From Yoonia litorea (GTDB lineage: Bacteria > Pseudomonadota > Alphaproteobacteria > Rhodobacterales > Rhodobacteraceae), in contig NZ_FOZM01000002.1 of the NCBI RefSeq assembly GCF_900114675.1, positions 434,001-498,000 of the forward strand: DNA of 64,000 nt, in the 5' to 3' direction. This document shows positions 1 to 10,090 of this stretch, piece by piece (position 1 is the stretch's first letter; every line of letters starts with the position of its first letter). The position numbers and the translations under genes were made by a program. The notes under the pieces are model-generated. The model was given only the letters and a program-made list of their open reading frames with translations, made no database searches and was not told the DNA's origin.

Positions 1-2
1 CG

Positions 3-926
<924 letters not shown>

Positions 927-992
927 CCAGCGCTGATCTTCGCAAACGTTGACGGAACTATCCCGGATTGGTCTGGCGGGCCAAAGGGTACC

Positions 993-1034
993 ATGCGTCA
1001 TCGGAAGAACCAGCGAGTGCTTAACCAACGTTGA
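993..1034 (+). other. possible 13-codon basic micro-ORF in the ccrM 3' region
   Basis: An ATG at 993 preceded by the ribosome-site-like CAAAGGG opens a 13-codon frame rich in arginine (MRHRKNQRVLNQR) and ends before the terminator. It could be a leader-type peptide, part of a 3'-derived small RNA, or chance. No homologue is recognised. The rest of 927-1097 shows no tRNA fold or other gene. Confidence 0.15.
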
Positions 1035-1097
1035 TACCGCCGGTGCCTGCGGCACTCGTTTCCAAGGTGGGGGCGACCGTATGCACTAACTTTCAAA

Positions 1098-1130
1098 CCC
1101 CGCTATCCTGTGTGATAGCGGGGCTTTTTC
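1098..1130 (+). terminator. intrinsic terminator downstream of ccrM
   Basis: Perfect 10-bp stem (CCCCGCTATC at 1098-1107 against GATAGCGGGG at 1114-1123) with a 6-base loop, then CTTTTTC. The T run is on the plus strand, so it ends the ccrM transcript or a small RNA from 927-1097. It stands 9 bases from the stop codon of the convergent gene. Confidence 0.85.
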
Positions 1131-1139
1131 TTTGCCGGT

Positions 1140-2063
1140 TCAGCCCATCAATTGACCGGCTTCGGGAACCCACTGGAACTCGGCATCGCCGGCGCCAGTG
1201 TCCACATAGCCGACAGCCGGGAAGGGCATGTGATAGCCGATTGCCGGGATACGATCCGCAGCGATCATGCCAAGGACATTTCGACGGCTGGCTGCGGCCG
1301 CTTCCTTGTCAGCATCAAAACGCACCTCCCAACTCGGGCGGGCAAGTGACCAAACTGGATGGTTGGCGAGGTCTGCAAAAATCACAAGACCTTCGCCAGC
1401 ACTATCGAGACGATAGACCATGTGACCGGGTGTGTGCCCGAAAGCGGCCATTCCGGTGATCCCTGATACGACATCATTGCCGTCGCCGATGAACGTCATC
1501 TGATCGGCAAGCGGTCGGACATTCATGTCGAAACCCTCGTTTCCGGCGGCCGCCCAATGATCATATTCAGCCTGACCGGTTACGTAGCGGGCGTTCGAAA
1601 AGGTCGGTGCGCCATCATTCATCAAACCGCCGATGTGGTCCCCGTGCATGTGTGTCAGAACCACGACGTCGATCTGGTCTGCGCTGTATCCTGCCGCTTC
1701 CAAAGCGCCGGTGGTCCCACCGGCATTCAGTCCAGTATCGAAAAGCACAAGTTCCGATCCGGTGTTCACGACAGTGGGTGTGAAGAAGAATTGTGTCGCC
1801 TCAGGAGAGAGAAAATTCGCGCGGCTCACCTCAGCGAACTCTTCTTCCGAGACATTCATGCCGAAAATACCCTGAGGATTATCACGGGGTGCACTTCCGC
1901 CGAGAATTGTCGTCACTTCAAAATCACCGATCATGAAACGGCGGTGCTGCGCAAAGCTCTGCCCGAGCATTGGTGCCTCGGCTTTGGCCGATGTGGCAGC
2001 CAGTCCAGCCACAGGCATTGCCGCCCCGGCCTTCAGTAGTGTGCGTCGTGTCAATTTCGTCAT
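1140..2063 (-). CDS. MBL-fold metallohydrolase with twin-arginine signal
   Basis: Predicted 307-residue exported zinc hydrolase. It begins MTKLTRRTLLKAG, a twin-arginine (Tat) signal with cleavage likely near residue 28, so it should fold in the cytoplasm and act in the periplasm. The metallo-beta-lactamase motif THMHGDH is present, with a second metal region at FGHTPGHMVY. The start at 2063 is chosen over a longer frame because AAAGGAG sits just upstream and because the Tat signal then lies at the N-terminus. Substrate unknown: the fold covers lactonases, glyoxalase II, sulfatases and others. It stands alone; the next gene upstream on this strand starts 100 bases away. Confidence 0.85.
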   Translation of the reverse strand: MTKLTRRTLLKAGAAMPVAGLAATSAKAEAPMLGQSFAQHRRFMIGDFEVTTILGGSAPRDNPQGIFGMNVSEEEFAEVSRANFLSPEATQFFFTPTVVNTGSELVLFDTGLNAGGTTGALEAAGYSADQIDVVVLTHMHGDHIGGLMNDGAPTFSNARYVTGQAEYDHWAAAGNEGFDMNVRPLADQMTFIGDGNDVVSGITGMAAFGHTPGHMVYRLDSAGEGLVIFADLANHPVWSLARPSWEVRFDADKEAAAASRRNVLGMIAADRIPAIGYHMPFPAVGYVDTGAGDAEFQWVPEAGQLMG

Positions 2064-2163
2064 GTCCACTCCTTTCAAGGTCATGCCGCAGCATGTGTCT
2101 GGAAGAGGACATAGCTTGATTGCGCCGGTCGCCAATCACGGGCGCGCCATCAAACCCGATACC

Positions 2164-3306
2164 TTAGCGCGGCAAGGGGTTGGTAGCCCGTTTGTAAGGC
2201 GTCCAATCCTTGATTTCAGGATAGAACCGCGCGCGCCATTCTTTTACGCGCGGATTCATCACCTTCTTCCAGAGTGGCGGGAAAAGCGCGATCCATGTCA
2301 TGACTGGATAGCCAAGCGGCAGCTGTGGCGCTTCGTCTTCAGCATATGTCTGCAAAAGTGGAAAACGGCGGTTTGGCTTATAATGATGATCCGAATGTCG
2401 TTGCAGGTTGATGAGAAGCCAATTTGATGCCTTCTGAGAGGCGTTCCACGAGTGCCGCGGTTTGACATGTTCGTATTTGCCATCTCCGAGGTGCTTTCTC
2501 GTCAGACCGTAGTGTTCGACGTAGTTGACGAGTTCCAGCTGAAAGATCGCCCAGAATGCTTGTGTTGCGAATAAGAACACGCCCCACCAGCCCCCAATCG
2601 CGGCGGCAAGCACGAGAAATCCCGCTTGCATACCAAGATACAACCAGAATGGATTGCTGCGGTGCAGGCTGCTCAGACCCTTTCGTGCCAACATTGCACT
2701 TTCGGCGCGGAATGCAGAAATCGGTTGCGTCCACAAGACCCGAAGAAAGAAGCGATAGAAGTTTTCGCCGAACCGCGCTGTGACAGGGTCGCGCGGAGTG
2801 CCGACATAGCGATGATGCACATGCAGATGCTCTGAGCGGAAATGACCGTAGAGGACGGATGTCATCAGAATGTCCGCAAGCCAACGCTCAAGCTTTGGTT
2901 TCTGATGCATCAACTCATGCGCATAGACGATACCTACCGTCCCCGACAGAATGCCTAACCCTGCAAACAACGCCCATTCTTCGAGACGCGACAGGTGTCC
3001 GGAGTTCGAGACGTAGAAAAGGATACCGAAGATCGTCATCAACTGCAGTGGTGCCCAGAGGATCGTAATCAGCCGATACCAGAATAACTGAGCGTCCGGC
3101 GTCTCGGTGTCCTGGTTCTCAAACGCGCGACCAACGATGGCGTCGAGTGTGCTGAACAGCAGCCAAGTTGACATCGGCAACAATGCGATCGTCCATCCAC
3201 CATAGACTGCGGCGACAATCGCAATTGGGATCAGCCCAAGCGAGAGCCAGAATGGTGCCGCCGTGCTAAATCGCGCAATGCTCGGAGTGCCGGGAAGGGC
3301 TGTCAT
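2164..3306 (-). CDS. alkB: AlkB-type alkane 1-monooxygenase
   Basis: A 380-residue integral-membrane di-iron hydroxylase. The family oxidises n-alkanes, or other medium-chain groups, to primary alcohols using rubredoxin electrons. All histidine boxes are visible: HELMHQ (near residue 130), EHLHVHHRYV, and LQRHSDHHYKPNR, plus the AlkB-specific NYVEHYGL. Several hydrophobic segments precede the first box. No rubredoxin or rubredoxin reductase gene is adjacent, so electron partners must be elsewhere. It is preceded by GAGAGGA as ribosome site. Alternative: a fatty-acid or terpenoid hydroxylase of the same family, but the NYVEHYGL box favours AlkB proper. Confidence 0.9.
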   Translation of the reverse strand: MTALPGTPSIARFSTAAPFWLSLGLIPIAIVAAVYGGWTIALLPMSTWLLFSTLDAIVGRAFENQDTETPDAQLFWYRLITILWAPLQLMTIFGILFYVSNSGHLSRLEEWALFAGLGILSGTVGIVYAHELMHQKPKLERWLADILMTSVLYGHFRSEHLHVHHRYVGTPRDPVTARFGENFYRFFLRVLWTQPISAFRAESAMLARKGLSSLHRSNPFWLYLGMQAGFLVLAAAIGGWWGVFLFATQAFWAIFQLELVNYVEHYGLTRKHLGDGKYEHVKPRHSWNASQKASNWLLINLQRHSDHHYKPNRRFPLLQTYAEDEAPQLPLGYPVMTWIALFPPLWKKVMNPRVKEWRARFYPEIKDWTPYKRATNPLPR

Positions 3307-3357
3307 TTTGGGGTCCTCTCGCAGTTACCACATTTTATCAGCGGTCAGCGGGCGGAC

Positions 3358-4410
3358 TCAATTGTCTCGTAACGTCGCATCTACAAGATCGAACACCTTC
3401 CGCATCGCTGTGGGAAGCGACGCTGGCGAAAATGTGGACGCTGGCACGAAGTCGCCGCGCATCGGCACGGCGTCAGTCGCGACTCTTGCGTACTGGATCG
3501 ACAAACGCAGGTGAAAGTGTGTGAATGTATGGCGCGCCTCTTCGGAAAGCGTTTTCCAGTCTGCGATCAGCGGTGGATCGGCTTGGGGCGCATCGGTCCA
3601 CTCTGTTGTCGGCCAGCCCAGCATGCCTCCTAACAATCCTGTCTCGGGGCGAGTTTCCAGCAGCCAAGCCCCGTCTTCGCGTTGTGCGACATACGCTATA
3701 CCAAAGCGCGTCGGTGTCTTCTTTTTGGGCGTCTTTTTCGGAAGCATTGCTGCAGTTCCAGCGGCACGCGCCTTGCAGGGCTCCCGCCAAGGGCAGATGC
3801 CGCACGCCGGACTTCGCGGTGTGCAGATTGTCGCGCCAAGATCCATGACAGCTTGAGCATAGTCGCCCGGACGGGTGTTCGGTGTCAGATCGCTGGCGAG
3901 CTGGGTCAATTGTGGCTTGGACGCTGGTAAAGGTGTGTGAATGTCGTGCATTCGCGCCATTACACGTTCGACATTGCCGTCAACGACGGTTTCGGCGCGG
4001 TCAAAGGCAATCGCTGCCACCGCCGCTGCTGTGTAGGGTCCGACGCCCGGCAGTGTCAAAAGCCCCTCGTAGGTGTCTGGAAACGCACCGCCCCAATCAG
4101 ACACGACGGTACGCGCGCATTTCAGAAGATTGCGAGCGCGGGCGTAGTAGCCCAAACCTGCCCATGCGGCCATGACGGCCGCATCATCTGCAGCAGCTAG
4201 ATCTTGGACCGTTGGCCAAATTGATAGGAAATTCCGATGGTAATCGCGCACAGCGGCAACCGTCGTCTGTTGCAACATGACCTCAGATAGCCAGACAGCA
4301 TATGGATCGGGTTTGATGCCTGCCTTCCGGTCCTGCGGACCGACACGCCAGGGCATGACACGGGCATGTCGGTCATACCATTCCAGAAGGTCGGCACTCA
4401 GGTCACGCAA
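3358..4410 (-). CDS. mutY: A/G-specific adenine glycosylase MutY
   Basis: A 350-residue base-excision repair enzyme that removes adenine mispaired with 8-oxoguanine. Helix-hairpin-helix LPGVGPYTAAAV and the nearby catalytic aspartate region (VVDGNVERV) are present, followed by the 4Fe-4S ligands in CTPRSPACGICPWREPC (C-x6-C-x2-C-x5-C). The C-terminus is a NUDIX-like lesion-recognition domain. The start is TTG at 4410, with AAAGGG about ten bases upstream; the first internal ATG would remove the conserved LLEWYDRHAR segment. Divergent from the DUF721 gene across 67 bases, a neighbourhood common in Rhodobacteraceae. Confidence 0.95.
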   Translation of the reverse strand: MRDLSADLLEWYDRHARVMPWRVGPQDRKAGIKPDPYAVWLSEVMLQQTTVAAVRDYHRNFLSIWPTVQDLAAADDAAVMAAWAGLGYYARARNLLKCARTVVSDWGGAFPDTYEGLLTLPGVGPYTAAAVAAIAFDRAETVVDGNVERVMARMHDIHTPLPASKPQLTQLASDLTPNTRPGDYAQAVMDLGATICTPRSPACGICPWREPCKARAAGTAAMLPKKTPKKKTPTRFGIAYVAQREDGAWLLETRPETGLLGGMLGWPTTEWTDAPQADPPLIADWKTLSEEARHTFTHFHLRLSIQYARVATDAVPMRGDFVPASTFSPASLPTAMRKVFDLVDATLRDN

Positions 4411-4477
4411 TCTTTATTACCCTTTCAAGCTCGCCCGCTGACTTGGCGTGGCCGTTTGCTTAGAGTAGGGCTTAGAC

Positions 4478-4984
4478 ATGAAAGCGCCACGCCATTCCAG
4501 CACCACGCGCGGATTTTCCCGCGCGTCGACGTTGATGCAAGACCGCATTCGCAAGGCGAGCGAAGAGCGGGGTTTTGCTGTGTCCCGCCTTCTTACGCAT
4601 TGGGCAGAAGTTGTTGGCAGCGCAGTTGCCGATGTAGCGACCCCTGTAAACGTGACCTACAGCAAGGGAGGCATGGGCGCGACTTTGACCCTTCTGACCA
4701 CCGGATCGCACGCGCCCATGGTCGAAATGCAAAAAGAGCAGATTCGCGAGAAGGTAAACGCCTGCTATGGCTACCGCGCTATTTCGCGCGTCCGTATCAC
4801 GCAAACGGCCCCTACAGGTTTTTCGGACGGTCACGTTACGTTCAAACCCGCGGTAAAGCGGCAAAAAGCCCCGAGTGAGGCGATGCAATTGCAGGCGAAA
4901 GACTTATCTAGGGGCGTAGAAAGCGATGCGCTACGCGCGGCGCTTATCGCACTGGGTGCGAACGTATTGAACAAGAGAAACTGA
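4478..4984 (+). CDS. DUF721 / DciA-like protein
   Basis: A 168-residue protein of the DUF721 family. DciA members of this family act as replicative helicase loaders in bacteria that lack DnaC/DnaI, so a role in DnaB loading is plausible but not shown here. The DUF721 core runs from about residue 20 (the segment with HWAEVVG) to about 115 and is followed by a basic, low-complexity tail. It is the first gene of a plus-strand set with dsbA and the CoA transferase (20-base gap), divergent from mutY. Confidence 0.75.
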   Translation: MKAPRHSSTTRGFSRASTLMQDRIRKASEERGFAVSRLLTHWAEVVGSAVADVATPVNVTYSKGGMGATLTLLTTGSHAPMVEMQKEQIREKVNACYGYRAISRVRITQTAPTGFSDGHVTFKPAVKRQKAPSEAMQLQAKDLSRGVESDALRAALIALGANVLNKRN

Positions 4985-5004
4985 ACTCTGATCAGAGGTA
5001 GATG

Positions 5005-5670
5005 ATGAAACGCAGAACTCTTTTGGCCGCCGGTGGTGGCGCCTTGGTTGCACTTGGTGCTGGTTGGACAATCACACGTCCCGACCCGGCCAGTGGTTTG
5101 CTACCAGGCGCAGCGATGGCGCAGTCCGCCGATGCAGAGGCTCCGGTCGTTGTGGAAATGGTGTTGGGCGACCCCGATGCGCCGGTCGAAGTGATCGAGT
5201 ATGCATCATACACCTGCCCGCACTGCGCCAGTTTCCACGCAAATCAGTTCAAGGAACTGAAGGCCAACTACATTGATACCGGCCGCGTCCGTTTTGTTTA
5301 TCGCGAAGTCTATTTCGATCGTCCGGGTCTTTGGGCCTCGATGATTGCGCGCTGTGCCGATGATCAGAACTTCTTCTTTGCGTTCACAGACCTGCTTTAC
5401 CAAGAGCAGCGCGCCTGGCTCGCGAGTGGTGATCCGTCAGGTATCATTGCTGATCTCCGCCGGCTTGCGAAGACTGCGGGCATGGAAGATGCGCAACTGG
5501 ATGCTTGCCTGAGTGATGCTGCCAAGGCCGAAGCGCTTTTTGCATGGTATCAGGAAAATGCCGAGAACGATGGCGTGAACTCGACCCCATCCTTCGTGAT
5601 TGACGGCGAGAAGTACTCGAACATGGCATACGAGGATTTCGCTGCTATTCTGGACGAGAAGCTCGGCTAA
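5005..5670 (+). CDS. DsbA-family thiol:disulfide oxidoreductase
   Basis: A 221-residue periplasmic thioredoxin-fold protein. The N-terminus MKRRTLLAAGGGALVALGAG looks like a twin-arginine-type or long Sec signal. The redox motif is CPHC (Cys71 and Cys74) within YASYTCPHCASF, and the cis-proline loop is NSTPSF. The family oxidises or isomerises disulfides in secreted proteins. Two in-frame ATGs occur at 5002 and 5005; AGAGG at 4994-4998 is better spaced for 5005. No DsbB is adjacent. The gene follows the DUF721 gene closely and precedes a CoA transferase by 31 bases, so the three may be co-transcribed. Confidence 0.9.
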   Translation: MKRRTLLAAGGGALVALGAGWTITRPDPASGLLPGAAMAQSADAEAPVVVEMVLGDPDAPVEVIEYASYTCPHCASFHANQFKELKANYIDTGRVRFVYREVYFDRPGLWASMIARCADDQNFFFAFTDLLYQEQRAWLASGDPSGIIADLRRLAKTAGMEDAQLDACLSDAAKAEALFAWYQENAENDGVNSTPSFVIDGEKYSNMAYEDFAAILDEKLG

Positions 5671-5701
5671 TCCGGCCGTTCGCAACGTCCAAGAGTTGAA
5701 T

Positions 5702-6823
5702 ATGCAGCCTCTTGCGGGCCTGAAGGTAATCGAATTGGCGCGGGTCCTCGCGGGCCCGCTTGCCGGTCAGACACTCGCTGATCTTGGTGCAGAAGTCATC
5801 AAGATCGAAAGCCCCGGGGGCGACGATACCCGTCAGTGGGGGCCGCCATTCATTAAACATGACGGGGCTGAAAGCGCGGCTTACTTTCATTGCTGCAACC
5901 GTGGCAAAAAGTCAGTCGTGATCGACTTCCGGACCCCAAAAGGGCAGGCGCAGGTGCGTGATCTGGTCGCTGATGCCGATATTCTAATCGAAAATTTCAA
6001 GGTCGGCGGATTGGCGAAGTATGGTCTCGATTATGCGTCATTGGCGAGGCTCAATCCGCGTTTGATTTACTGTTCCGTGACGGGGTTTGGACAAACCGGC
6101 CCTTATGCAAAACGTGCAGGCTATGACTACATCATTCAGGGTATGTCTGGCTTGATGTCAGTCACTGGAGATCCGGACGGACAACCGCAAAAGGTTGGCG
6201 TTGCCGTCACGGACATCTTCACCGGAATCTATGCCTGTACCGGTATTCTTGCCGCCGTGCACCAGCGCGCAATCACCGGCCGCGGTCAACAGATCGATAT
6301 GGCGCTATTTGACGTCGCAACTGCGGTTATGGCCAATCAGGCAATGAATTACCTAGCAACAGGTGAGGCACCGCGACGCCTCGGGAATGCGCATCCCAAT
6401 ATCGTTCCCTATCAGGTTTTTGATTGCGCCGACGGCCATATTATCGTGGCGAGTGGCAACGATCGACAGTATCGCCAATTCTGCCAATTGCTTGGGGTCG
6501 ATCATCTGGCGCTGCATGAAGACTACGCAACAAATGCGGCGCGCTTGCAGAACAGAGACACGCTCACGGGGCTGCTGACGGAACAGACAAGGCGGCGGAC
6601 CAAATCGGACCTTCTGGCCGCTTGCGAAGCGCATGGCGTGCCTGCTGGACCGATCAATGATTTGTCAGAGACCTTTGCTGATCCGCAAATCGTTGCACGC
6701 GGTATGCAGATTGATCTTGATGGCGTTCCTTCGGTGCGTCTTCCCATTACCTTTTCGGACGGTGAATTGGAGACCCCGAAACCTTCGCCAAGATTGGGCC
6801 AAGATCAGGATTTGCTCGGCTAA
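5702..6823 (+). CDS. CaiB/BaiF family (class III) CoA transferase
   Basis: A 373-residue class III CoA transferase, which moves CoA between acyl groups through an aspartyl-CoA intermediate. The N-terminal nucleotide/CoA fold starts with [14 protein letters not shown], and the catalytic aspartate segment is in [11 protein letters not shown]. Also visible: [17 protein letters not shown] and the C-terminal [10 protein letters not shown], both typical. The start at 5702 is set by homology; its ribosome site is weak, and the longer frame upstream overlaps dsbA. Substrate cannot be read from sequence. Its TAA stop shares the tetranucleotide CTAA with the stop of lpxK on the other strand. Confidence 0.9.
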   Translation: MQPLAGLKVIELARVLAGPLAGQTLADLGAEVIKIESPGGDDTRQWGPPFIKHDGAESAAYFHCCNRGKKSVVIDFRTPKGQAQVRDLVADADILIENFKVGGLAKYGLDYASLARLNPRLIYCSVTGFGQTGPYAKRAGYDYIIQGMSGLMSVTGDPDGQPQKVGVAVTDIFTGIYACTGILAAVHQRAITGRGQQIDMALFDVATAVMANQAMNYLATGEAPRRLGNAHPNIVPYQVFDCADGHIIVASGNDRQYRQFCQLLGVDHLALHEDYATNAARLQNRDTLTGLLTEQTRRRTKSDLLAACEAHGVPAGPINDLSETFADPQIVARGMQIDLDGVPSVRLPITFSDGELETPKPSPRLGQDQDLLG

Positions 6824-7806
6824 AGTCCAAGCTTGTCGAAGGCTGCATCCACCGGCGACCAATCCGCCAGTTGTAATCTGACAGGCAGTGTCAAAACTTT
6901 CATTCGAAAACTTTCCGGCAGGCGAACGGCATCTTTTTCTGTGGTCACAAGCTGTGCCAGTTTCGCCTGAGCTTCGATTTCAAGGCGTTTCATCAGGGCA
7001 TCCGTCAAAGGCTGGTGATCGCCCAATGCTTCAGCACGGACGACGGTCGCACCCATGTCGCGCAAGGTGATAAAGAACTTTTCAGGGTGGCCGATGCCTG
7101 CGAAGGCCAGCAGCTTCAGGTCGCGCCACGGCATTCCGGTCGGCAGAGGTGCGAGGTGGCCTTGAAGATGTGGCAAGTCGGTTTGCCATTCTGCAAAAAA
7201 CCGGTCCTGTGCGTCGGGTGGTCCTATGGTCAGCAGCAGATCAGCACGGGCTAGCCCTCGGGTAACCGTCTCTCTCAATGGGCCTGCAGGGATGACACGG
7301 CCATTGCCGAAACCCCGCAAGGCATCAACGACGACGATAGACAGATCTTTGCCCACGTCTGGGTTCTGAAACCCATCGTCGAAGATCACGACATCCGCGC
7401 CTGCTGCTTCGGCAGCCTTCACGCCGGCCACGCGATCCTTTGCCACCCATGTCGGCGCAAATGCAGCAAGCAGCAGTGGTTCATCACCGGTTTGATCGGC
7501 TTTGTGGGCACGCTCATCAACGCGGGTAGGCCCCTGCAAGGTGCCCCCATAGCCGCGCGAGACGACGTGAGGCGTATGTCCACGCGCAATGAGCCGTTCA
7601 ATCAGGGCAATTGCCGTCGGTGTCTTTCCTGTGCCGCCAGCATTGAGATTGCCCACGCAGATGACTGGAACGGATGCCTTGTATTTTGGCGGCTGGGCCA
7701 CCCGTCTGGCAGTCGCAGCCCCGTAAAGAGCGCCAAGCGGTGCCAAAAGACGCGCTTGCCATGCGGGTTTCTCCGGTGGCGTGAACCAATACGGTGGTGC
7801 GCGCAT
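6820..7806 (-). CDS. lpxK: tetraacyldisaccharide 4'-kinase LpxK
   Basis: A 328-residue lipid A pathway kinase that adds the 4'-phosphate to the tetraacyldisaccharide precursor at the inner membrane. The P-loop [11 protein letters not shown] lies near residues 52-62, with the family's [10 protein letters not shown] motif further on. Its start codon overlaps the waaA stop (TGATG, one shared base), which points to translational coupling. It is the last gene of the pmbA-IMPase-DUF4170-waaA-lpxK series. Confidence 0.95.
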   Translation of the reverse strand: MRAPPYWFTPPEKPAWQARLLAPLGALYGAATARRVAQPPKYKASVPVICVGNLNAGGTGKTPTAIALIERLIARGHTPHVVSRGYGGTLQGPTRVDERAHKADQTGDEPLLLAAFAPTWVAKDRVAGVKAAEAAGADVVIFDDGFQNPDVGKDLSIVVVDALRGFGNGRVIPAGPLRETVTRGLARADLLLTIGPPDAQDRFFAEWQTDLPHLQGHLAPLPTGMPWRDLKLLAFAGIGHPEKFFITLRDMGATVVRAEALGDHQPLTDALMKRLEIEAQAKLAQLVTTEKDAVRLPESFRMKVLTLPVRLQLADWSPVDAAFDKLGL

Positions 7807-9002
7807 CAGACTGCCAATTCTTCAAGGCGCAACTGGATGTAAGTTGCGATCCGGTTGGTCACGTTGGCGCCCTGCGTGACAACATCCCAGGCAGTGTGAG
7901 CCTGTGCTGCAGCCTTGTCAGGTGACAACAGCATCTCAATCGCTGGACCCAGATCATCTGCAGCCCTGATCAGGACTGCACCCCCAGCAGCATTCAGGCG
8001 GTTCGCATTCTTTTGATATGGCGCCACCTGCGGCCCATAGACGACCGCGGAACCAAGTGTCGTGGCTTCGAATGGGTCGCTGCAGCCTGTGCCTTGCAGA
8101 GTGCCGCCGATGTAGCTGACTGGGGCAATTCGATACCACAGTCCCAGCTCTTCTTCGGTATCTACAAGATAGATTTGTGTCGCGTCATTAAGCTGGTCAA
8201 CTTCGGACCGGAGCGCGACGTTCATTCCCGCCGCTTTGAAAGCATTGTGCAGGGGCTCCGTATGCTGTTGCAGGCGAGGAACAGCGATCATGACCAACCT
8301 GTGTGCGCGTCTACTGGCCTCGCGCTGGGCGTGTGCCAGCGCCAGTGCTTCGTCAGGGTGAGCATTTGCGGCCAGCCAAACGGGTCTGGTGCCCAGAATT
8401 TGCAAGACCTCTGATCGTTCGGTTTCACTATAGGGCAGCACCGGTCCGCAGTCTTCCATTGCGCCGGTGACAATCGTCGAGTCCTTGTTTGCGCCGGCGC
8501 GAACAAGTTTTTCGGCATTGGCATGATCGAGTGCCAGAATTGCTTCGAATTGCGTAAGCAGTGAGCGTAGAGCGCCAGGCACCCAGCGGCCGACGATCTT
8601 GTCCAGCCCCTCAGCTGTCGCGTCGACCATCATGTTGCGCACCCCTGCATCCCGAAGTTCAGCCAAAAGTCTGGTATCAAGATCGCCCCCGACCCAAATG
8701 GACATTTTGGGCCGCCAGTAATCGAGAAACTCCTTCGTCTCGGCGCGCCCAACCGGTTGTGGTAATGCACGATGCGCATCCCGACGCGTCAGTTCCGGCA
8801 CAGTCGTCACCAGATGCAGGGGATCGCCTTCAAGGGTCAATTTTCTGTTGAGAGACGAGACCGCGTTCAACTGGTCACGGCTGCTGCACCGCACCCATAA
8901 GACTGTTCCGTCAGGGCGAGGAGGTGGCGCGACCGTCCCCGTCGGACGGTGTTGTGCCCCCAGTCCCGCCAGATATGCAGCAATGGTGAGCGAACTCGCC
9001 AT
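7806..9002 (-). CDS. waaA: 3-deoxy-D-manno-octulosonic acid (Kdo) transferase
   Basis: A 398-residue GT-B glycosyltransferase that adds Kdo to lipid IVA. The C-terminal nucleotide-sugar site is clear: [21 protein letters not shown] followed by [11 protein letters not shown]. The N-terminal half carries the Kdo-transferase domain but begins [16 protein letters not shown], without the obvious membrane helix of enterobacterial WaaA; this shorter start is common in Rhodobacterales to my knowledge. It overlaps lpxK by one base and follows the DUF4170 gene by 10 bases. Confidence 0.9.
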   Translation of the reverse strand: MASSLTIAAYLAGLGAQHRPTGTVAPPPRPDGTVLWVRCSSRDQLNAVSSLNRKLTLEGDPLHLVTTVPELTRRDAHRALPQPVGRAETKEFLDYWRPKMSIWVGGDLDTRLLAELRDAGVRNMMVDATAEGLDKIVGRWVPGALRSLLTQFEAILALDHANAEKLVRAGANKDSTIVTGAMEDCGPVLPYSETERSEVLQILGTRPVWLAANAHPDEALALAHAQREASRRAHRLVMIAVPRLQQHTEPLHNAFKAAGMNVALRSEVDQLNDATQIYLVDTEEELGLWYRIAPVSYIGGTLQGTGCSDPFEATTLGSAVVYGPQVAPYQKNANRLNAAGGAVLIRAADDLGPAIEMLLSPDKAAAQAHTAWDVVTQGANVTNRIATYIQLRLEELAV

Positions 9003-9012
9003 CTATCTTGCC

Positions 9013-9258
9013 TTAGTTGTCCAGCTCTTCCGTTGGCGAGGCTTCGGTTTCTTCGTCCCGAAGCCGGTGGATGTGTGCGATGTAGTAGCGCATATGCGCA
9101 TTATCGACGGTCCGCTGTGCTGCGGCCTTCCAGGCATTGTAGGCAGCATCGTAATTTGGAAACATCCCGACAATGTCGATCGCGTCAACATCCTTGAATG
9201 CGTTCTTGCTTGGATCGATGAGTTCGCCACCAAAAACGAGGTGAAGCCGCTGTGTCAT
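9013..9258 (-). CDS. DUF4170 domain protein
   Basis: An 81-residue cytoplasmic protein. MTQRLHLVFGGELIDPSKNA followed by IVGMFPNYDAAYNAWKAAAQ matches the DUF4170 family, of unknown function. The start at 9258 is preceded by AAAAGG; the longer frame runs into the IMPase gene. The family commonly sits beside waaA/lpxK in alphaproteobacteria, so a link to lipid A synthesis or its control is suggested by context only. Confidence 0.8.
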   Translation of the reverse strand: MTQRLHLVFGGELIDPSKNAFKDVDAIDIVGMFPNYDAAYNAWKAAAQRTVDNAHMRYYIAHIHRLRDEETEASPTEELDN

Positions 9259-9295
9259 TGTGAAACCTTTTATGGCTATGAGTTTGGAAGGCAGT

Positions 9296-10090
9296 CTATG
9301 ATTTCGTCTGACCTGTCTCAAGGCGTGAGATCAACTCTGAATGGAGCGATTGCGCGCCCACAATCACACCCGGAACTTGTGGATGACGATTATTGAAGCG
9401 CAGCTCCGCGCCGAATTGATCGCTGACGGTTGCACCTGCTTCGGCGGCGATGAGCGCACCTGCTGCGATATCCCATTCCCAGCTTGGTCGCAGCGTGATC
9501 ATTCCGTCAAAACGGCCCTCTGCGACAAGGCAAAGGCGGTACGCCAGAGATGATCGAAACGCCCTTTTTACTGGTGGTGGCGTGCCACCGACCCAGAAAC
9601 GCGCGTCAAAATTGGGCTTGGCACCGAGCAGGGTCGCCGAAGAAATAGCGTCCAGTCCGGCAATTTCTATGGCAAATCCGTTGACCTCTGCACCTTGACC
9701 AAGCTGTGCAGTGAACATCAGATCTCGCATCGGCAAGTAGACTGCGGCGGCAATCGGTCTGCCGTTTTCGACGACGGCAAGCGAATGCGCCCAGTCCTTG
9801 GTACCATTGATGAACGCCCGTGTGCCGTCGATTGGATCAATGATGAACAGCCGCTGCTGTTCCAACCTGACGGCGGTATCTTCCGACTCCTCTGACAGCC
9901 AACCATAGTCGGGGCGCGCGGCGCGCAACTCCGCTTCCAGCATCCTGTTCACCGCCAGGTCGGCGACGGTAACGGGACCTGCGCCGTCAGGCTTGTCGGT
10001 GACATCAGGGTCGCGCTGGAAATAGCTCTTGGCAATTTGGCCTGCTTCGCGTGCCGCCGCCGCCAAGAGTGCGACGTCACTCTCCGGCAA
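9296..10090 (-). CDS. inositol monophosphatase / CysQ-family phosphatase
   Basis: A 264-residue Mg/Li-sensitive phosphatase of the IMPase superfamily. The metal sites are visible: EES (in GWLSEESEDT), DPIDGTRAF, and the late WEWDIAAGALIAAEAG. Sequence and context fit either 3'(2'),5'-bisphosphate nucleotidase (CysQ) or an inositol-phosphatase-like enzyme; I cannot choose firmly, hence no symbol. The gene starts inside the last 14 bases of pmbA, so the two are probably translated from one mRNA. Confidence 0.85.
   Translation of the reverse strand: MPESDVALLAAAAREAGQIAKSYFQRDPDVTDKPDGAGPVTVADLAVNRMLEAELRAARPDYGWLSEESEDTAVRLEQQRLFIIDPIDGTRAFINGTKDWAHSLAVVENGRPIAAAVYLPMRDLMFTAQLGQGAEVNGFAIEIAGLDAISSATLLGAKPNFDARFWVGGTPPPVKRAFRSSLAYRLCLVAEGRFDGMITLRPSWEWDIAAGALIAAEAGATVSDQFGAELRFNNRHPQVPGVIVGAQSLHSELISRLETGQTKS

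Noticed and set aside
1031-1459. 142-codon plus-strand frame over the ccrM terminator
   Set aside because: It reads through a strong terminator and antisense to the metallo-beta-lactamase-fold gene.
4478-5670. mutY-DUF721-dsbA neighbourhood as a novel repair/redox system
   Set aside because: This order is common in Rhodobacteraceae to my knowledge and needs no special explanation.
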